This document shows, piece by piece, positions 1 through 6,466 of a stretch of 7,897 nt of DNA (positions are counted from its first letter, which is position 1; each line of letters starts with the position of its first letter). The stretch covers positions 1-7,897 of the forward strand of contig JABEUL010000001.1 of the NCBI GenBank assembly GCA_013044465.1, written 5' to 3'. A model generated the notes under the pieces. That model worked only from the letters and a program-made list of their open reading frames with translations. It did no database searches and had not been told where the DNA came from. This DNA is from Acidimicrobiales bacterium (GTDB lineage: Bacteria > Actinomycetota > Acidimicrobiia > Acidimicrobiales > JABEUL01). The position numbers and the translations under genes were made by a program.

Positions 1-552
1 CCAGAGTCCGTTGTGGCTAAAATTACACCGGCATTAGAACTGTTAAGACCATATGCAAAACACTCGGTAGCTGAAGGACATGTCATGCCGTAAATGTCAT
101 TAATAGCAGTTGGAATTGACTCGGTGGTCCAAGTAGCGCCCAAGTCCGTTGTGACTAAAATTACACCGGCATTAGAGCTGTTAAGACCATTTGCAAAACA
201 CTCGGTAGCTGAAGGACATGTCATGCCGTAAACGTCATTAATAGCAGTTGGAATTGACTCGGTGGTCCAAGTAGCGCCCAAGTCCGTTGTGGCTAAAATT
301 ACCCCCTGGCCGGAGGTGTAATTAAAACCATATGCGAAACACTCAGGATTTGATTGACATGTAAAGCCGTGAACATAGGTGCCTGATGGGATTGTCTCGG
401 TTGTCCAAGTAGCGCCAGAGTCCGTGGTCCCAAGGATTATATTGGCATTGAGGATGTTTTTACCATATGCAAAACACTCGGCAGTAGAAAGACATGTGAT
501 ACCAAAAATCTCATTAATACCGGTTGGAATTGGCTCAATTGTCCAAGTAGCG
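1..552. repeat. Tandem 138-bp repeat, four in-frame units
   Basis: Units start at 1, 139, 277 and 415, each exactly 138 bp (46 codons); a longer related copy begins at 553. Units 1-138 and 139-276 differ at only six positions (about 96% identity). The copies at 277 and 415 are clearly more diverged, apart from the ends. Each unit encodes one CX5C plus Asp-box blade of the minus-strand surface protein. The array may continue beyond the left edge. Confidence 0.92.
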
Positions 553-2351
553 CCAGAGTCCGTGGTCCCAAAAATTTCACCAGTACTATCGGTACTATTG
601 AGACCGGGGCCGTTATAACCATATGCAAAACACTCAGTAGTTGACGGGCATATAATGCCGTTTGCAACTGTTAAAACGGGAGGGAACACTGCAGAAATCT
701 GCCATAAGCTAAAAGTAAAGCTGTCACCCGTTGATATTGCAGAGGTCCCATCAATAGTAGTTACCGTTACATCAACAGTTCCTGTAGATCCACTGGGACT
801 GGTGGCAGTTATTTGACTGTCACTGTTAACAGTAAAGCTTGCAGCAGAAGTAGTTCCAAAATCAACACTAGTTGCTCCACTAAATCCAGTTCCAGTAATG
901 GTGACTCGTGTTCCACCTGTATTTGGTCCTGAATTTGGTGAAATTGACGTCACAGTTGGAATGGGGATGGTTGAAAGCGGTGGTGAGTAGTATCCCATAA
1001 CATCGATTATTAAATCAGCCCTGCTCAATGAATAGAGGGTTATCGAGTTGTTTACTCCAACTTTAACTATTGCAAGATTTGCTCGCGTCTCTCCTGGTGC
1101 CCAGTTGAGATCAGATACTACAGGTGGATTAGTTGGAGATGATGGTTGTGGATAAAGGGTGAAGAACCCTCCTGAGACTGAATTGGTAGTTGTGACATTT
1201 ATTACTACTGCACTGGCATTAGCTGGTATTGAATCTAATCCAACTACCTGGACATTCATTGATGAATTACTGCCAAGGGTGCCATTTCCATTGGTGTTGC
1301 ACTGATTGGATACAACTCCTACTTGAATAGCTCTTGTGTCACAGATCCTAGAAGGTGTGGTACCTGTGAAAAATGATCCAGTAGTAGCTGAGCTACTTCC
1401 TGTGTAGTAGCCATTTATATCTACAATCACATCGACTGAACCTAAGAAGTTGTATATAGAGATGTCTCCATTTGAGTTAATTGGGACTATTACTCTATTT
1501 GCCACACTTTGCCCTATGCCAAAGTTGAGATTAGATGCAGTTGGAAGGCTTGGACCAGGGAATGCGGTTAGATAACCAGATGAGGTTGTATTAGTTGCAG
1601 TTACATTAGCTACAACTGCACTAGCGCCATTTGGAATACCAGCTAGACCAGCTACTTTTACTTGAAGTGTTGATCCAGTGGATAAGGTGCCATTTCCATT
1701 GGTATTGCACTGGTTGGATACAACTCCTACTTGAACTATTCTTGTGTCACAGATCCTAGAAGGGGCAAGTGAAACAAACTGACCTGCTGTTGTTTGGGAA
1801 GCTGGGGGGGCTACGTAACCTTCTACGTCTACCATTACATCTGTAGATCCCATGAAGTTATAGATAGATAAATCACCATTTGATCCAAGTGCAACCTCAA
1901 TTAAGTTAGGGATGCTCTCATTAGCTGTGAAGTTAATACTTGAAGAGTTAGGCTTTGTGGCTCCAGTTGGATAAATAGTTAGATATCCAGATGAGGTTGT
2001 ATTAGTTGCAGTGACATTAACTACCACCCCAGTTGCATTAGTAGGGATACTCCCCTGTCCCGCTACTTGAACTTGAAGAGTTGATCCACTAGATAAGGTG
2101 CCATTTCCATTAGTGTTGCACTGGTTGGATGCAACTCCTGCTTGAACTATTCTTGTGTCACAGACCCTTGTTGGGTTAATAGGTGTATAGATACCCTGTG
2201 AGCTAGATGTAGCTGCCTGAGCCATTGGGCTGGTGCTTACAAAAGCACTTAGAGAGATAGCCAGAGATGTAATTAGAGTAATTATCACTAGAGATCTAGG
2301 AATCTTCTTTAAGGCCTTGCTTGATGCAACCTGGCTAGTATTGCCCACCAT
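1..2351 (-). CDS. Secreted repeat protein: signal peptide, three CDTR/GYY repeats, IPT/TIG domain, Asp-box repeats (3' end outside window)
   Basis: An open frame of 783 codons runs from ATG at 2351 off the left edge with no stop. Residues 1-46 are a signal peptide: a basic stretch (KALKKIPR), a hydrophobic core at about 20-38 and an AQA cleavage site before A47. Residues 54-455 hold three repeats of 136-137 residues; each starts near V/I-C-D-T-R (63, 200, 336) and ends in a GY(V/Y) motif after a 'DVxxDVxGYY'-like strand. This repeat type is widespread in actinobacterial surface proteins. An IPT/TIG immunoglobulin-like domain follows (465-547, starting PTVTSISPNSGP). From C568 there are 46-residue units, each with a CX5C motif (CPSxTEC) and a perfect Asp-box (TTDSGATWT), at C568, C620, C666, C712 and C758; the first unit has six extra residues. 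This suggests a BNR-type beta-propeller on the cell surface. The ligand is unknown. Start choice rests on the ribosome binding site and signal peptide. Confidence 0.9.
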   Translation of the reverse strand, partial: MVGNTSQVASSKALKKIPRSLVIITLITSLAISLSAFVSTSPMAQAATSSSQGIYTPINPTRVCDTRIVQAGVASNQCNTNGNGTLSSGSTLQVQVAGQGSIPTNATGVVVNVTATNTTSSGYLTIYPTGATKPNSSSINFTANESIPNLIEVALGSNGDLSIYNFMGSTDVMVDVEGYVAPPASQTTAGQFVSLAPSRICDTRIVQVGVVSNQCNTNGNGTLSTGSTLQVKVAGLAGIPNGASAVVANVTATNTTSSGYLTAFPGPSLPTASNLNFGIGQSVANRVIVPINSNGDISIYNFLGSVDVIVDINGYYTGSSSATTGSFFTGTTPSRICDTRAIQVGVVSNQCNTNGNGTLGSNSSMNVQVVGLDSIPANASAVVINVTTTNSVSGGFFTLYPQPSSPTNPPVVSDLNWAPGETRANLAIVKVGVNNSITLYSLSRADLIIDVMGYYSPPLSTIPIPTVTSISPNSGPNTGGTRVTITGTGFSGATSVDFGTTSAASFTVNSDSQITATSPSGSTGTVDVTVTTIDGTSAISTGDSFTFSLWQISAVFPPVLTVANGIICPSTTECFAYGYNGPGLNSTDSTGEIFGTTDSGATWTIEPIPTGINEIFGITCLSTAECFAYGKNILNANIILGTTDSGATWTTETIPSGTYVHGFTCQSNPECFAYGFNYTSGQGVILATTDLGATWTTESIPTAINDVYGMTCPSATECFANGLNSSNAGVILVTTDLGATWTTESIPTAINDIYGMTCPSATECFAYGLNSSNAGVILATTDS
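987..2192. repeat. Three in-frame coding repeats of 408-411 bp
   Basis: These encode the three CDTR-type domains of the left-hand protein. The shared cttgtgtcac block occurs at 2152, 1741 and 1333, so the spacings are 411 and 408 bp, both multiples of three. The flanking stretch encoding the NQCNTNGNGTL motif is also nearly unchanged in all three copies. The rest has diverged, so these duplications look older than the 138-bp units. Confidence 0.85.
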
Positions 2352-2358
2352 ATGACGG

Positions 2359-2365
2359 CTCCCTT
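2359..2365 (-). promoter_or_regulatory. Ribosome binding site of the left-hand surface protein
   Basis: The minus strand reads AAGGGAG, followed by seven bases and then ATG at 2351. This near-consensus Shine-Dalgarno at ideal spacing fixes the start of the large repeat protein. Confidence 0.8.
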
Positions 2366-2414
2366 AACTGTTTAAAAGCATTGACCGAATTAATACTTAC
2401 TCACTAACATTGGA

Positions 2415-2443
2415 ACTATACCAGCTACATACTTCCTGGTCAA
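2415..2443 (-). promoter_or_regulatory. Sigma70-type promoter for the left-hand surface protein
   Basis: On the minus strand, TTGACC (2443-2438) is followed by a 17-base spacer and TATAGT (2420-2415). A TGG directly before the -10 box gives an extended -10 element. Each hexamer differs from consensus at one base. Transcription would start near 2408, leaving a 5' leader of about 57 bases before the ATG at 2351. Confidence 0.7.
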
Positions 2444-2692
2444 TTGGATATTGAAAGATGGAAGTTTATCTGGGTGGAAAGACACAGATTGTTACCTAAA
2501 TCAATTAAATACGCCTTGGTGCCAAAGTCAGGATATCTTTTTTGAAGGGTAAGCTTACATTGAGAGTCCATTAGATTGCAACGAAATGTGCAAAGTATCA
2601 ATGAGAAATAAACTGCGCCAAATGTTAGGCTTTATTGGGATTTTCTTTGGTCCCTAGGCTAGCTTTGAAAAAAGGGCAGGATCCAAGGTATT

Positions 2693-2696
2693 GAGG
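2693..2696 (+). promoter_or_regulatory. Putative ribosome binding site deciding a GTG start
   Basis: GAGG sits six bases upstream of GTG at 2703. This is better placed than the alternatives: AGGGCAGG ten bases before TTG at 2691, or AGAGAAAG eleven bases before ATG at 2730. The call is tentative because all three starts keep the signal peptide. Confidence 0.45.
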
Positions 2697-2702
2697 ATTT
2701 AC

Positions 2703-3761
2703 GTGATTGCAGAGAAAGCTGATCAAAATATGATATGCATTTTGAAAATTAGATCTAGAGTGGTAATTCCTTTTTTTCTGTTCATAGCATTCATCCTGAT
2801 TCCAGCAAACAATGCAATGGCAGTTGGAAGTTCAAACTTAGAATCGCTCATTATTTCCAATCCCTACCCTTCCATGCCACCTTTAGATACGGCTTCCTTG
2901 CAAAATGTGGTCGACACATTGCAAAAAATGCTTAAAGATGCCACGAATTCATCTGTGAATGTAGCGGCCGAGGGTTGGAAGAACACGTCGAACAACCAAA
3001 GTCTGTTGGTCCTGGTATCAAGCTTTGGAAATGCAAATTATGTCAATCTGGCCGCTTCAAACGAAGAAGTGTCTACATTCTGTGCCACCGCCGGTGCACA
3101 AGCAAGCGGCTCACCAGCCCCGGTATCGGGAATACCAATGTCTGCTGAGTTACAATGCAGCGCAAATGGTTCAAGTTATGATTCAATTTCCTTTGGAGTG
3201 GCAAACGTATTTGTGGCTCTCGACTTTTCAAATATCACAGCAGCTGAGACGCCAACACCAGATGCTTTGGCTTCAAGCGAACTGGCAATGATTCCGGCCA
3301 ACGGAATTGCCATGAGTTCGCCTCTCGACTGGCCATTGGTGATAGGTGTCATAGTGGGTGCGGGAGCTTTTGTGGGGGTTGGTTTATATTTGTTATTCAG
3401 GGCTAAAAAAACTGCCAGAGTGAGGAATGCAATTCCTGTAATGTATCCTGGATATGGTATGCCAAGTGGAGGCTACCAACCCTACGGAAGCCAACCTCCT
3501 TACGGATATGCATCCCAGCCTTCCTTAACGACTTACGAAACGCACGTCGCAGAACATCCGGCACACCTTGCTGGCCAATATTTTGTGGCAACAGATAATC
3601 TCCAGCAAGGACTGGCCACTCCAGGTCCCTTTGGATACACCGCTTTAGAAATCGGATGGTACGACATCGAGGGAAATTCCCATCGAAAGCGATACTGGGA
3701 TGGCACTTCGTGGACCTCTTATCTTGAATGGGATGGCACTCAGTGGAAAGACTCGGCTTAA
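2703..3761 (+). CDS. Single-pass surface protein with cytoplasmic DUF2510-like C-terminus
   Basis: 352 residues from GTG at 2703. TTG at 2691 (356 residues) and ATG at 2730 (343 residues, the most typical signal peptide length) are alternatives. A signal peptide ends near A40 (KIRSR, then a Phe/Ile-rich core, then AMA). The exported part (about 41-209) matches no family I recognise and has two cysteines, C127 and C152, that could pair. A membrane segment follows at about 210-232 (WPLVIGVIVGAGAFVGVGLY), then RAKK as a stop-transfer signal, so the C-terminus is cytoplasmic. Residues 248-273 are rich in Tyr, Gly and Pro. The C-terminus carries GWYD (318) and RYWDGTSW (330-337), the signature of DUF2510, and a second partial copy, WDGTQW (343-348). 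DUF2510 has no established function but is typical of actinobacterial membrane proteins. A role at the cell envelope is inference. Confidence 0.85.
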   Translation: MIAEKADQNMICILKIRSRVVIPFFLFIAFILIPANNAMAVGSSNLESLIISNPYPSMPPLDTASLQNVVDTLQKMLKDATNSSVNVAAEGWKNTSNNQSLLVLVSSFGNANYVNLAASNEEVSTFCATAGAQASGSPAPVSGIPMSAELQCSANGSSYDSISFGVANVFVALDFSNITAAETPTPDALASSELAMIPANGIAMSSPLDWPLVIGVIVGAGAFVGVGLYLLFRAKKTARVRNAIPVMYPGYGMPSGGYQPYGSQPPYGYASQPSLTTYETHVAEHPAHLAGQYFVATDNLQQGLATPGPFGYTALEIGWYDIEGNSHRKRYWDGTSWTSYLEWDGTQWKDSA

Positions 3762-3872
3762 AAAACGAATCTTGGGGCTACTTAACCAGAAGATCCCAAA
3801 TTGATCCATTCAATTATCAATCTTAAAGCTAGGGAAAAGCTCTGGTTCAAGTGTCGCAGTGCGCATTGTGAC

Positions 3873-3903
3873 ATGACAGTCCAGATTAAGCACATGGTAA
3901 TAT
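3873..3903 (+). promoter_or_regulatory. Possible extended -10 promoter for the thioesterase
   Basis: ATGACA (3873-3878) and TAATAT (3898-3903) are separated by 19 bases, with TGG directly before the -10 box. The spacer is longer than ideal, but an extended -10 can compensate. The 5' leader would be about 170 bases and would contain the 12-bp tandem repeat. Confidence 0.35.
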
Positions 3904-3982
3904 CTAATTAAAGTGAATTTCATTTCTGATCATTTCCAAACCGATGCCATTAGGGGAGAACACTTGGTCGAAACGGACAGGT

Positions 3983-4006
3983 TTTAATGGTCAATTTAAT
4001 GGTCAA
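3983..4006. repeat. Perfect 12-bp tandem duplication in the thioesterase leader
   Basis: TTTAATGGTCAA occurs at 3983-3994 and again, identically and without a gap, at 3995-4006. It lies about 73-96 bases before the thioesterase start, outside the likely coding sequence. A 12-base spacing puts the two copies close to one helical turn apart, as in direct-repeat operators. It could equally be a slippage duplication. Confidence 0.8.
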
Positions 4007-4065
4007 CTAGATCTACGGATCAATTTTGCCAGACTTGATTTTCAAATTCCACTAGGACTAAAACT

Positions 4066-4073
4066 AGAGGAGG
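4066..4073 (+). promoter_or_regulatory. Strong ribosome binding site deciding the thioesterase start
   Basis: AGAGGAGG is followed by five bases and then ATG at 4079. This is an almost full Shine-Dalgarno at good spacing, while the upstream ATG at 3944 has none. It places the real start 45 codons inside the longest open frame. Confidence 0.85.
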
Positions 4074-4078
4074 CTACT

Positions 4079-4543
4079 ATGGAAGTGGTAATCAATCTTA
4101 AATATAAAGAGGTGCAAAAACTTATGCCAGTAGACAGTATGGATGGATTTATTCAAGATCGCAAAACTGCACACGATGCTCTTGGAATTGAATTAGTTGA
4201 AGCTAACCTTGACAAAGTAGTCGTCAAAGCACCCGTCACCTGGAAAGTCCACCAGCCCATGGGACTTTTACATGGAGGAGTTTCGGCCCTTATGGCAGAG
4301 TCTGCAGCAAGCATAGGGGCAAGTTTAAACGTACTGCCAGAAAAAGTTGCTGTCGGCATTGAGCTAAATGCAAGCCATCTAAGATCTATAACTGAAGGCA
4401 TTGTATTTGCAACTGCCACACCGTTACGAAAAGGCAGATCGGTACATGTTTGGAAAGTATCAGTGACAGATGAGTTTGACAAGTTAATCTGTGAGGCTAG
4501 ATGCACACTGGCCGTGATCGACAATCCAACCAGAAACTCTTAA
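4079..4543 (+). CDS. Hotdog-fold acyl-CoA thioesterase (YdiI/MenI/EntH type)
   Basis: 154 residues, close to the usual 135-150 for single-domain hotdog thioesterases, which hydrolyse an acyl-CoA to free acid and CoA in the cytosol. The signature HQPMGLLHGGVSALMAE covers residues 58-74. Q59, H65 and E74 have the same spacing (6 and 9) as Q48, H54 and E63 of E. coli YdiI, where Glu63 is the catalytic base. Downstream, VGIELNASHLRS (92-103) closely resembles the YdiI segment VGLEINANHVRS, and the final strands also align. In E. coli YdiI acts as 1,4-dihydroxy-2-naphthoyl-CoA thioesterase in menaquinone synthesis; related members act on phenylacetyl-CoA or other aryl-CoAs. No menaquinone or phenylacetate gene is in this window, so the substrate is open. 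The start at 4079 is chosen for its ribosome binding site. The gene is convergent with the acyl-CoA mutase. Confidence 0.93.
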   Translation: MEVVINLKYKEVQKLMPVDSMDGFIQDRKTAHDALGIELVEANLDKVVVKAPVTWKVHQPMGLLHGGVSALMAESAASIGASLNVLPEKVAVGIELNASHLRSITEGIVFATATPLRKGRSVHVWKVSVTDEFDKLICEARCTLAVIDNPTRNS

Positions 4544-4579
4544 AAAGCTAGACGATTCTTGATTAACCAAGTTTGGGAG

Positions 4580-4599
4580 AAAAAGTGAGCGGAAGCTCA
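4580..4599 (-). terminator. Possible intrinsic terminator of the acyl-CoA mutase
   Basis: On the minus strand, TGAGC-TTCC-GCTCA (4599-4586) forms a five-base-pair stem with a four-base loop, followed by CTTTTTCTCC. It lies about 95 bases past the mutase stop. The stem is short, so this is tentative. On the plus strand the loop would be GGAA, a GNRA tetraloop, but no T-tract follows in that direction. Confidence 0.4.
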
Positions 4600-4692
4600 G
4601 AGATCTTAGCTGCTAGTTGGAACTTGTCAACAAAAGGTTCGCTTGCTATTATCTGTAGGACCTGACTATGCTTCCCGGTGTCAGCGTCTTGG

Positions 4693-6408
4693 CTAGATAA
4701 CTGCACTCTCTTGCCACCTGCCAAAAACTCCGGCTAAAGTGTTCATCACTTCACCCACTGTCGCTCTGGCTCTAACGGCATTTATCAATGGTTCCATCAA
4801 ATTGATGTCATTAGAAGCTGCATCCTTGGCCAATTGGTCAAGTGACGCCTTGACGGCATCTGAGGATCTCGATGATTTGACTTGAGTGAGTCTTTCAATC
4901 TGTTGTTTTTCCACTGCAATTGGAATTTCCAATGTGGGAGGGAGCGGCTCCTCATTTCCTTCTGTATATGAATTCACCCCAACTACTATCCTTCTCTTGG
5001 CATTCACTTTTCGCTCAAAAATGTAAGCTGACTCTGCAATTTCGCTTTGGAACCAGCTAGCTTCAATGCCCGCAATTACACCGTCCAACATGGATCCTGA
5101 ACCCAATTTATCTATATGGGCAAAAATCTCTTCGGCCATCTCCTCCATTTTGTCCGTAAGGTTCTCAATGAAGTAAGAACCTCCAAGTGGGTCACTCACA
5201 TTGGCAACTCCGGTTTCATTGGCAATAATTTGTTGAGTTCGCAAAGCAATACGGCATGCTTTTTCTGTAGGGAGAGCCAAGACTTCATCCATGGAGTTTG
5301 TGTGAAGGCTTTGTGTCCCTCCCAAGACCCCGGCCAAAGCCTCAATAGCTGTTCGAACAATATTTAACTCCGGCTGGGAAGCCGTTAAAGAGACCCCTGC
5401 TGTTTGAGTATGAAAGCGCAACTGCAGCGAGCGAGGATCACGTGCACCATATCTAGTTGCCATCCATGTCGCCCAAATCTTCCTAGCGGCACGATACTTG
5501 GCTATCTCTTCAAAAAAGTCAATGTGCGCATTGAAGAAAAAGGAAAGTCTTGGAGCAAATTTATCAACGTCTAACCCCGTCCTTATTGCCGATTCTACAT
5601 ATGCGAATCCGTTAGCAAGAGTGAACGCCAGCTCTTGAGCCGCGGTTGCTCCGGCTTCTCTTATGTGATAGCCAGAAACAGAGACTGGATGGAACCTCGG
5701 TAGGTCACTTTGACAAAATCTAATAACATCTGTGACAAGTCTCATAGATGGACGCGGGGGGAATACATACTCCTTTTGAGCTTGGTACTCCTTTAGAATG
5801 TCATTTTGAAGAGTTCCTCCCAAAGATGCTCGATCGACACCCATATCTTCTGCCGCAGCCACGTACATGGCAAATATCGGAGCAGCTGGTGAATTTATCG
5901 TCATTGAAGTTGTCACTTTGGACAAATCGATATCTTTATATAGATCCTTCACATCCTCTAAAGTGTCGACGGCAACCCCGCATCTGCCAACTTCTCCCGC
6001 ACTTTTCGGATCGTCGGAATCTCTGCCCATCAATGTTGGAAGATCAAAGGCTGTTGAAAGTCCATCCCCTCCAGTTCTAAGGATCTCTTTAAAACGCAAG
6101 TTCGTATCAACTGCAGTTCCAAAACCAGCAAACATGCGCATCGTCCAAAGCTTCGATCGGTACATCGAGGCGTATGGTCCCCTAACATATGGAAAAACTC
6201 CTGGAAGAGGATACTGTAAGTCTTCGGGGAGTTGGTCTTGTGACATTGCCGGACTATTGTCATGAACTCTTATAAAAGCACCGGATTCTTTCAATGGGCC
6301 GTCGGGAGTGTACACGGGGGCCAGTTCGACACCTGACATAGTTTCAAAATCTACATCCCTGATTTTGGCTGCCTTGTATCCCTGTGCCCAACTTGCGTTG
6401 TTTGTCAT
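4693..6408 (-). CDS. B12-dependent acyl-CoA mutase large subunit, isobutyryl-CoA mutase-like
   Basis: 571 residues forming the substrate-binding TIM-barrel domain of the methylmalonyl-CoA mutase family, which moves a carbon skeleton by a radical from adenosylcobalamin. Motifs include GPYASMYRSKLWTMR (77-91), TAFDLPTLMGRDSDDP (119-134), LQNDILKEY (200-208), SGYHIREAGATAAQE (245-259) and RFHTQTAGVSLTA (331-343). Numbering is offset by four from Propionibacterium MutB: Q201, Y247 and H248 match Q197, Y243 and H244. Residues that bind the methylmalonyl carboxylate differ: Y89 is F93 and R207 is Q211, as in Streptomyces IcmA (F80, Q198). A120 speaks against 2-hydroxyisobutyryl-CoA mutase, which has Asp there. 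No cobalamin-binding domain is present and none is encoded in the window, so a separate small subunit is needed. The length matches IcmA (566). ATG at 6408 has no clear ribosome binding site. The upstream gene ends 58 bases before it. Confidence 0.93.
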   Translation of the reverse strand: MTNNASWAQGYKAAKIRDVDFETMSGVELAPVYTPDGPLKESGAFIRVHDNSPAMSQDQLPEDLQYPLPGVFPYVRGPYASMYRSKLWTMRMFAGFGTAVDTNLRFKEILRTGGDGLSTAFDLPTLMGRDSDDPKSAGEVGRCGVAVDTLEDVKDLYKDIDLSKVTTSMTINSPAAPIFAMYVAAAEDMGVDRASLGGTLQNDILKEYQAQKEYVFPPRPSMRLVTDVIRFCQSDLPRFHPVSVSGYHIREAGATAAQELAFTLANGFAYVESAIRTGLDVDKFAPRLSFFFNAHIDFFEEIAKYRAARKIWATWMATRYGARDPRSLQLRFHTQTAGVSLTASQPELNIVRTAIEALAGVLGGTQSLHTNSMDEVLALPTEKACRIALRTQQIIANETGVANVSDPLGGSYFIENLTDKMEEMAEEIFAHIDKLGSGSMLDGVIAGIEASWFQSEIAESAYIFERKVNAKRRIVVGVNSYTEGNEEPLPPTLEIPIAVEKQQIERLTQVKSSRSSDAVKASLDQLAKDAASNDINLMEPLINAVRARATVGEVMNTLAGVFGRWQESAVI

Positions 6409-6422
6409 AACATAATGCTAGA

Positions 6423-6440
6423 CCCAACTCACAAGTCGGG
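6423..6440 (-). other. Hairpin between the beta-propeller gene and the mutase start
   Basis: On the minus strand, CCCGACT-TGTG-AGTTGGG can form seven base pairs, one of them G-U, with a four-base loop. On the plus strand that pair becomes an A-C mismatch, so the structure favours minus-strand RNA. No T-tract follows, so it is a poor intrinsic terminator for the upstream gene. It ends 14 bases before the mutase ATG and could instead sit in the mutase leader. Confidence 0.4.
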
Positions 6441-6466
6441 CTAAATCAAATAGAAATTGAGTGACT

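Larger units (their letters stand above)
2352..2702. other. Divergent intergenic region
   Basis: These 351 bases separate the two divergent surface-protein genes. The minus-strand half holds the promoter at 2415-2443 and the ribosome binding site at 2359-2365. On the plus-strand side, about 2450-2690, I found no convincing -35/-10 pair, no tRNA, no strong hairpin and no open frame longer than a few codons. The plus-strand promoter of the right-hand gene must lie here but cannot be assigned by eye. Confidence 0.6.
3762..4078. other. Intergenic leader upstream of the thioesterase
   Basis: These 317 bases lie between the DUF2510 protein and the thioesterase. They contain a possible extended -10 promoter (3873-3903), a perfect 12-bp tandem repeat (3983-4006) and the thioesterase ribosome binding site (4066-4073). 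The reading frame can be extended upstream to an ATG at 3944, but that start has no ribosome binding site and the extra 45 residues match nothing in the hotdog family. I see no terminator with a T-tract after 3761. Confidence 0.6.

Noticed and set aside
1..552. Regular direct repeats resembling a CRISPR-like or satellite array
   Set aside because: The period is 138 bp (46 codons), there are no short repeats with unique spacers, and all units are in frame inside one large open frame, so it is a coding repeat.
379..667. Short open frames on both strands (379-618 plus, 437-667 minus)
   Set aside because: Both overlap the long minus-strand surface protein in other frames. Their own repeats only mirror the 138-bp coding units.
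2444..2472. Plus-strand promoter candidate TTGGAT, 17 bases, TATCTG for the DUF2510 protein
   Set aside because: Each hexamer matches consensus at only about half the positions, and it would leave a leader of over 200 bases.
3762..3810. Terminator after the DUF2510 protein
   Set aside because: The TTGGG/CCCAA pairing is weak, the loop is large, and no T-tract follows.
4153..4524. 123-codon minus-strand frame opposite the thioesterase
   Set aside because: It lies fully antisense to a gene with conserved catalytic motifs and has no recognisable domain.
5116..6265. Plus-strand frames opposite the mutase (5116-5367, 5748-6080, 5867-6265)
   Set aside because: They are antisense to a strongly conserved enzyme and show no protein features of their own.
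6406..6413. Two-codon upstream frame (ATG TTA TGA) overlapping the mutase ATG
   Set aside because: It has no ribosome binding site and such minimal frames arise often by chance. Nothing supports translational coupling.
6409..6466. Possible cobalamin riboswitch before the B12-dependent mutase
   Set aside because: The gap is only 58 bases, with one small hairpin and no B12-box-like sequence; a cobalamin riboswitch needs far more space.
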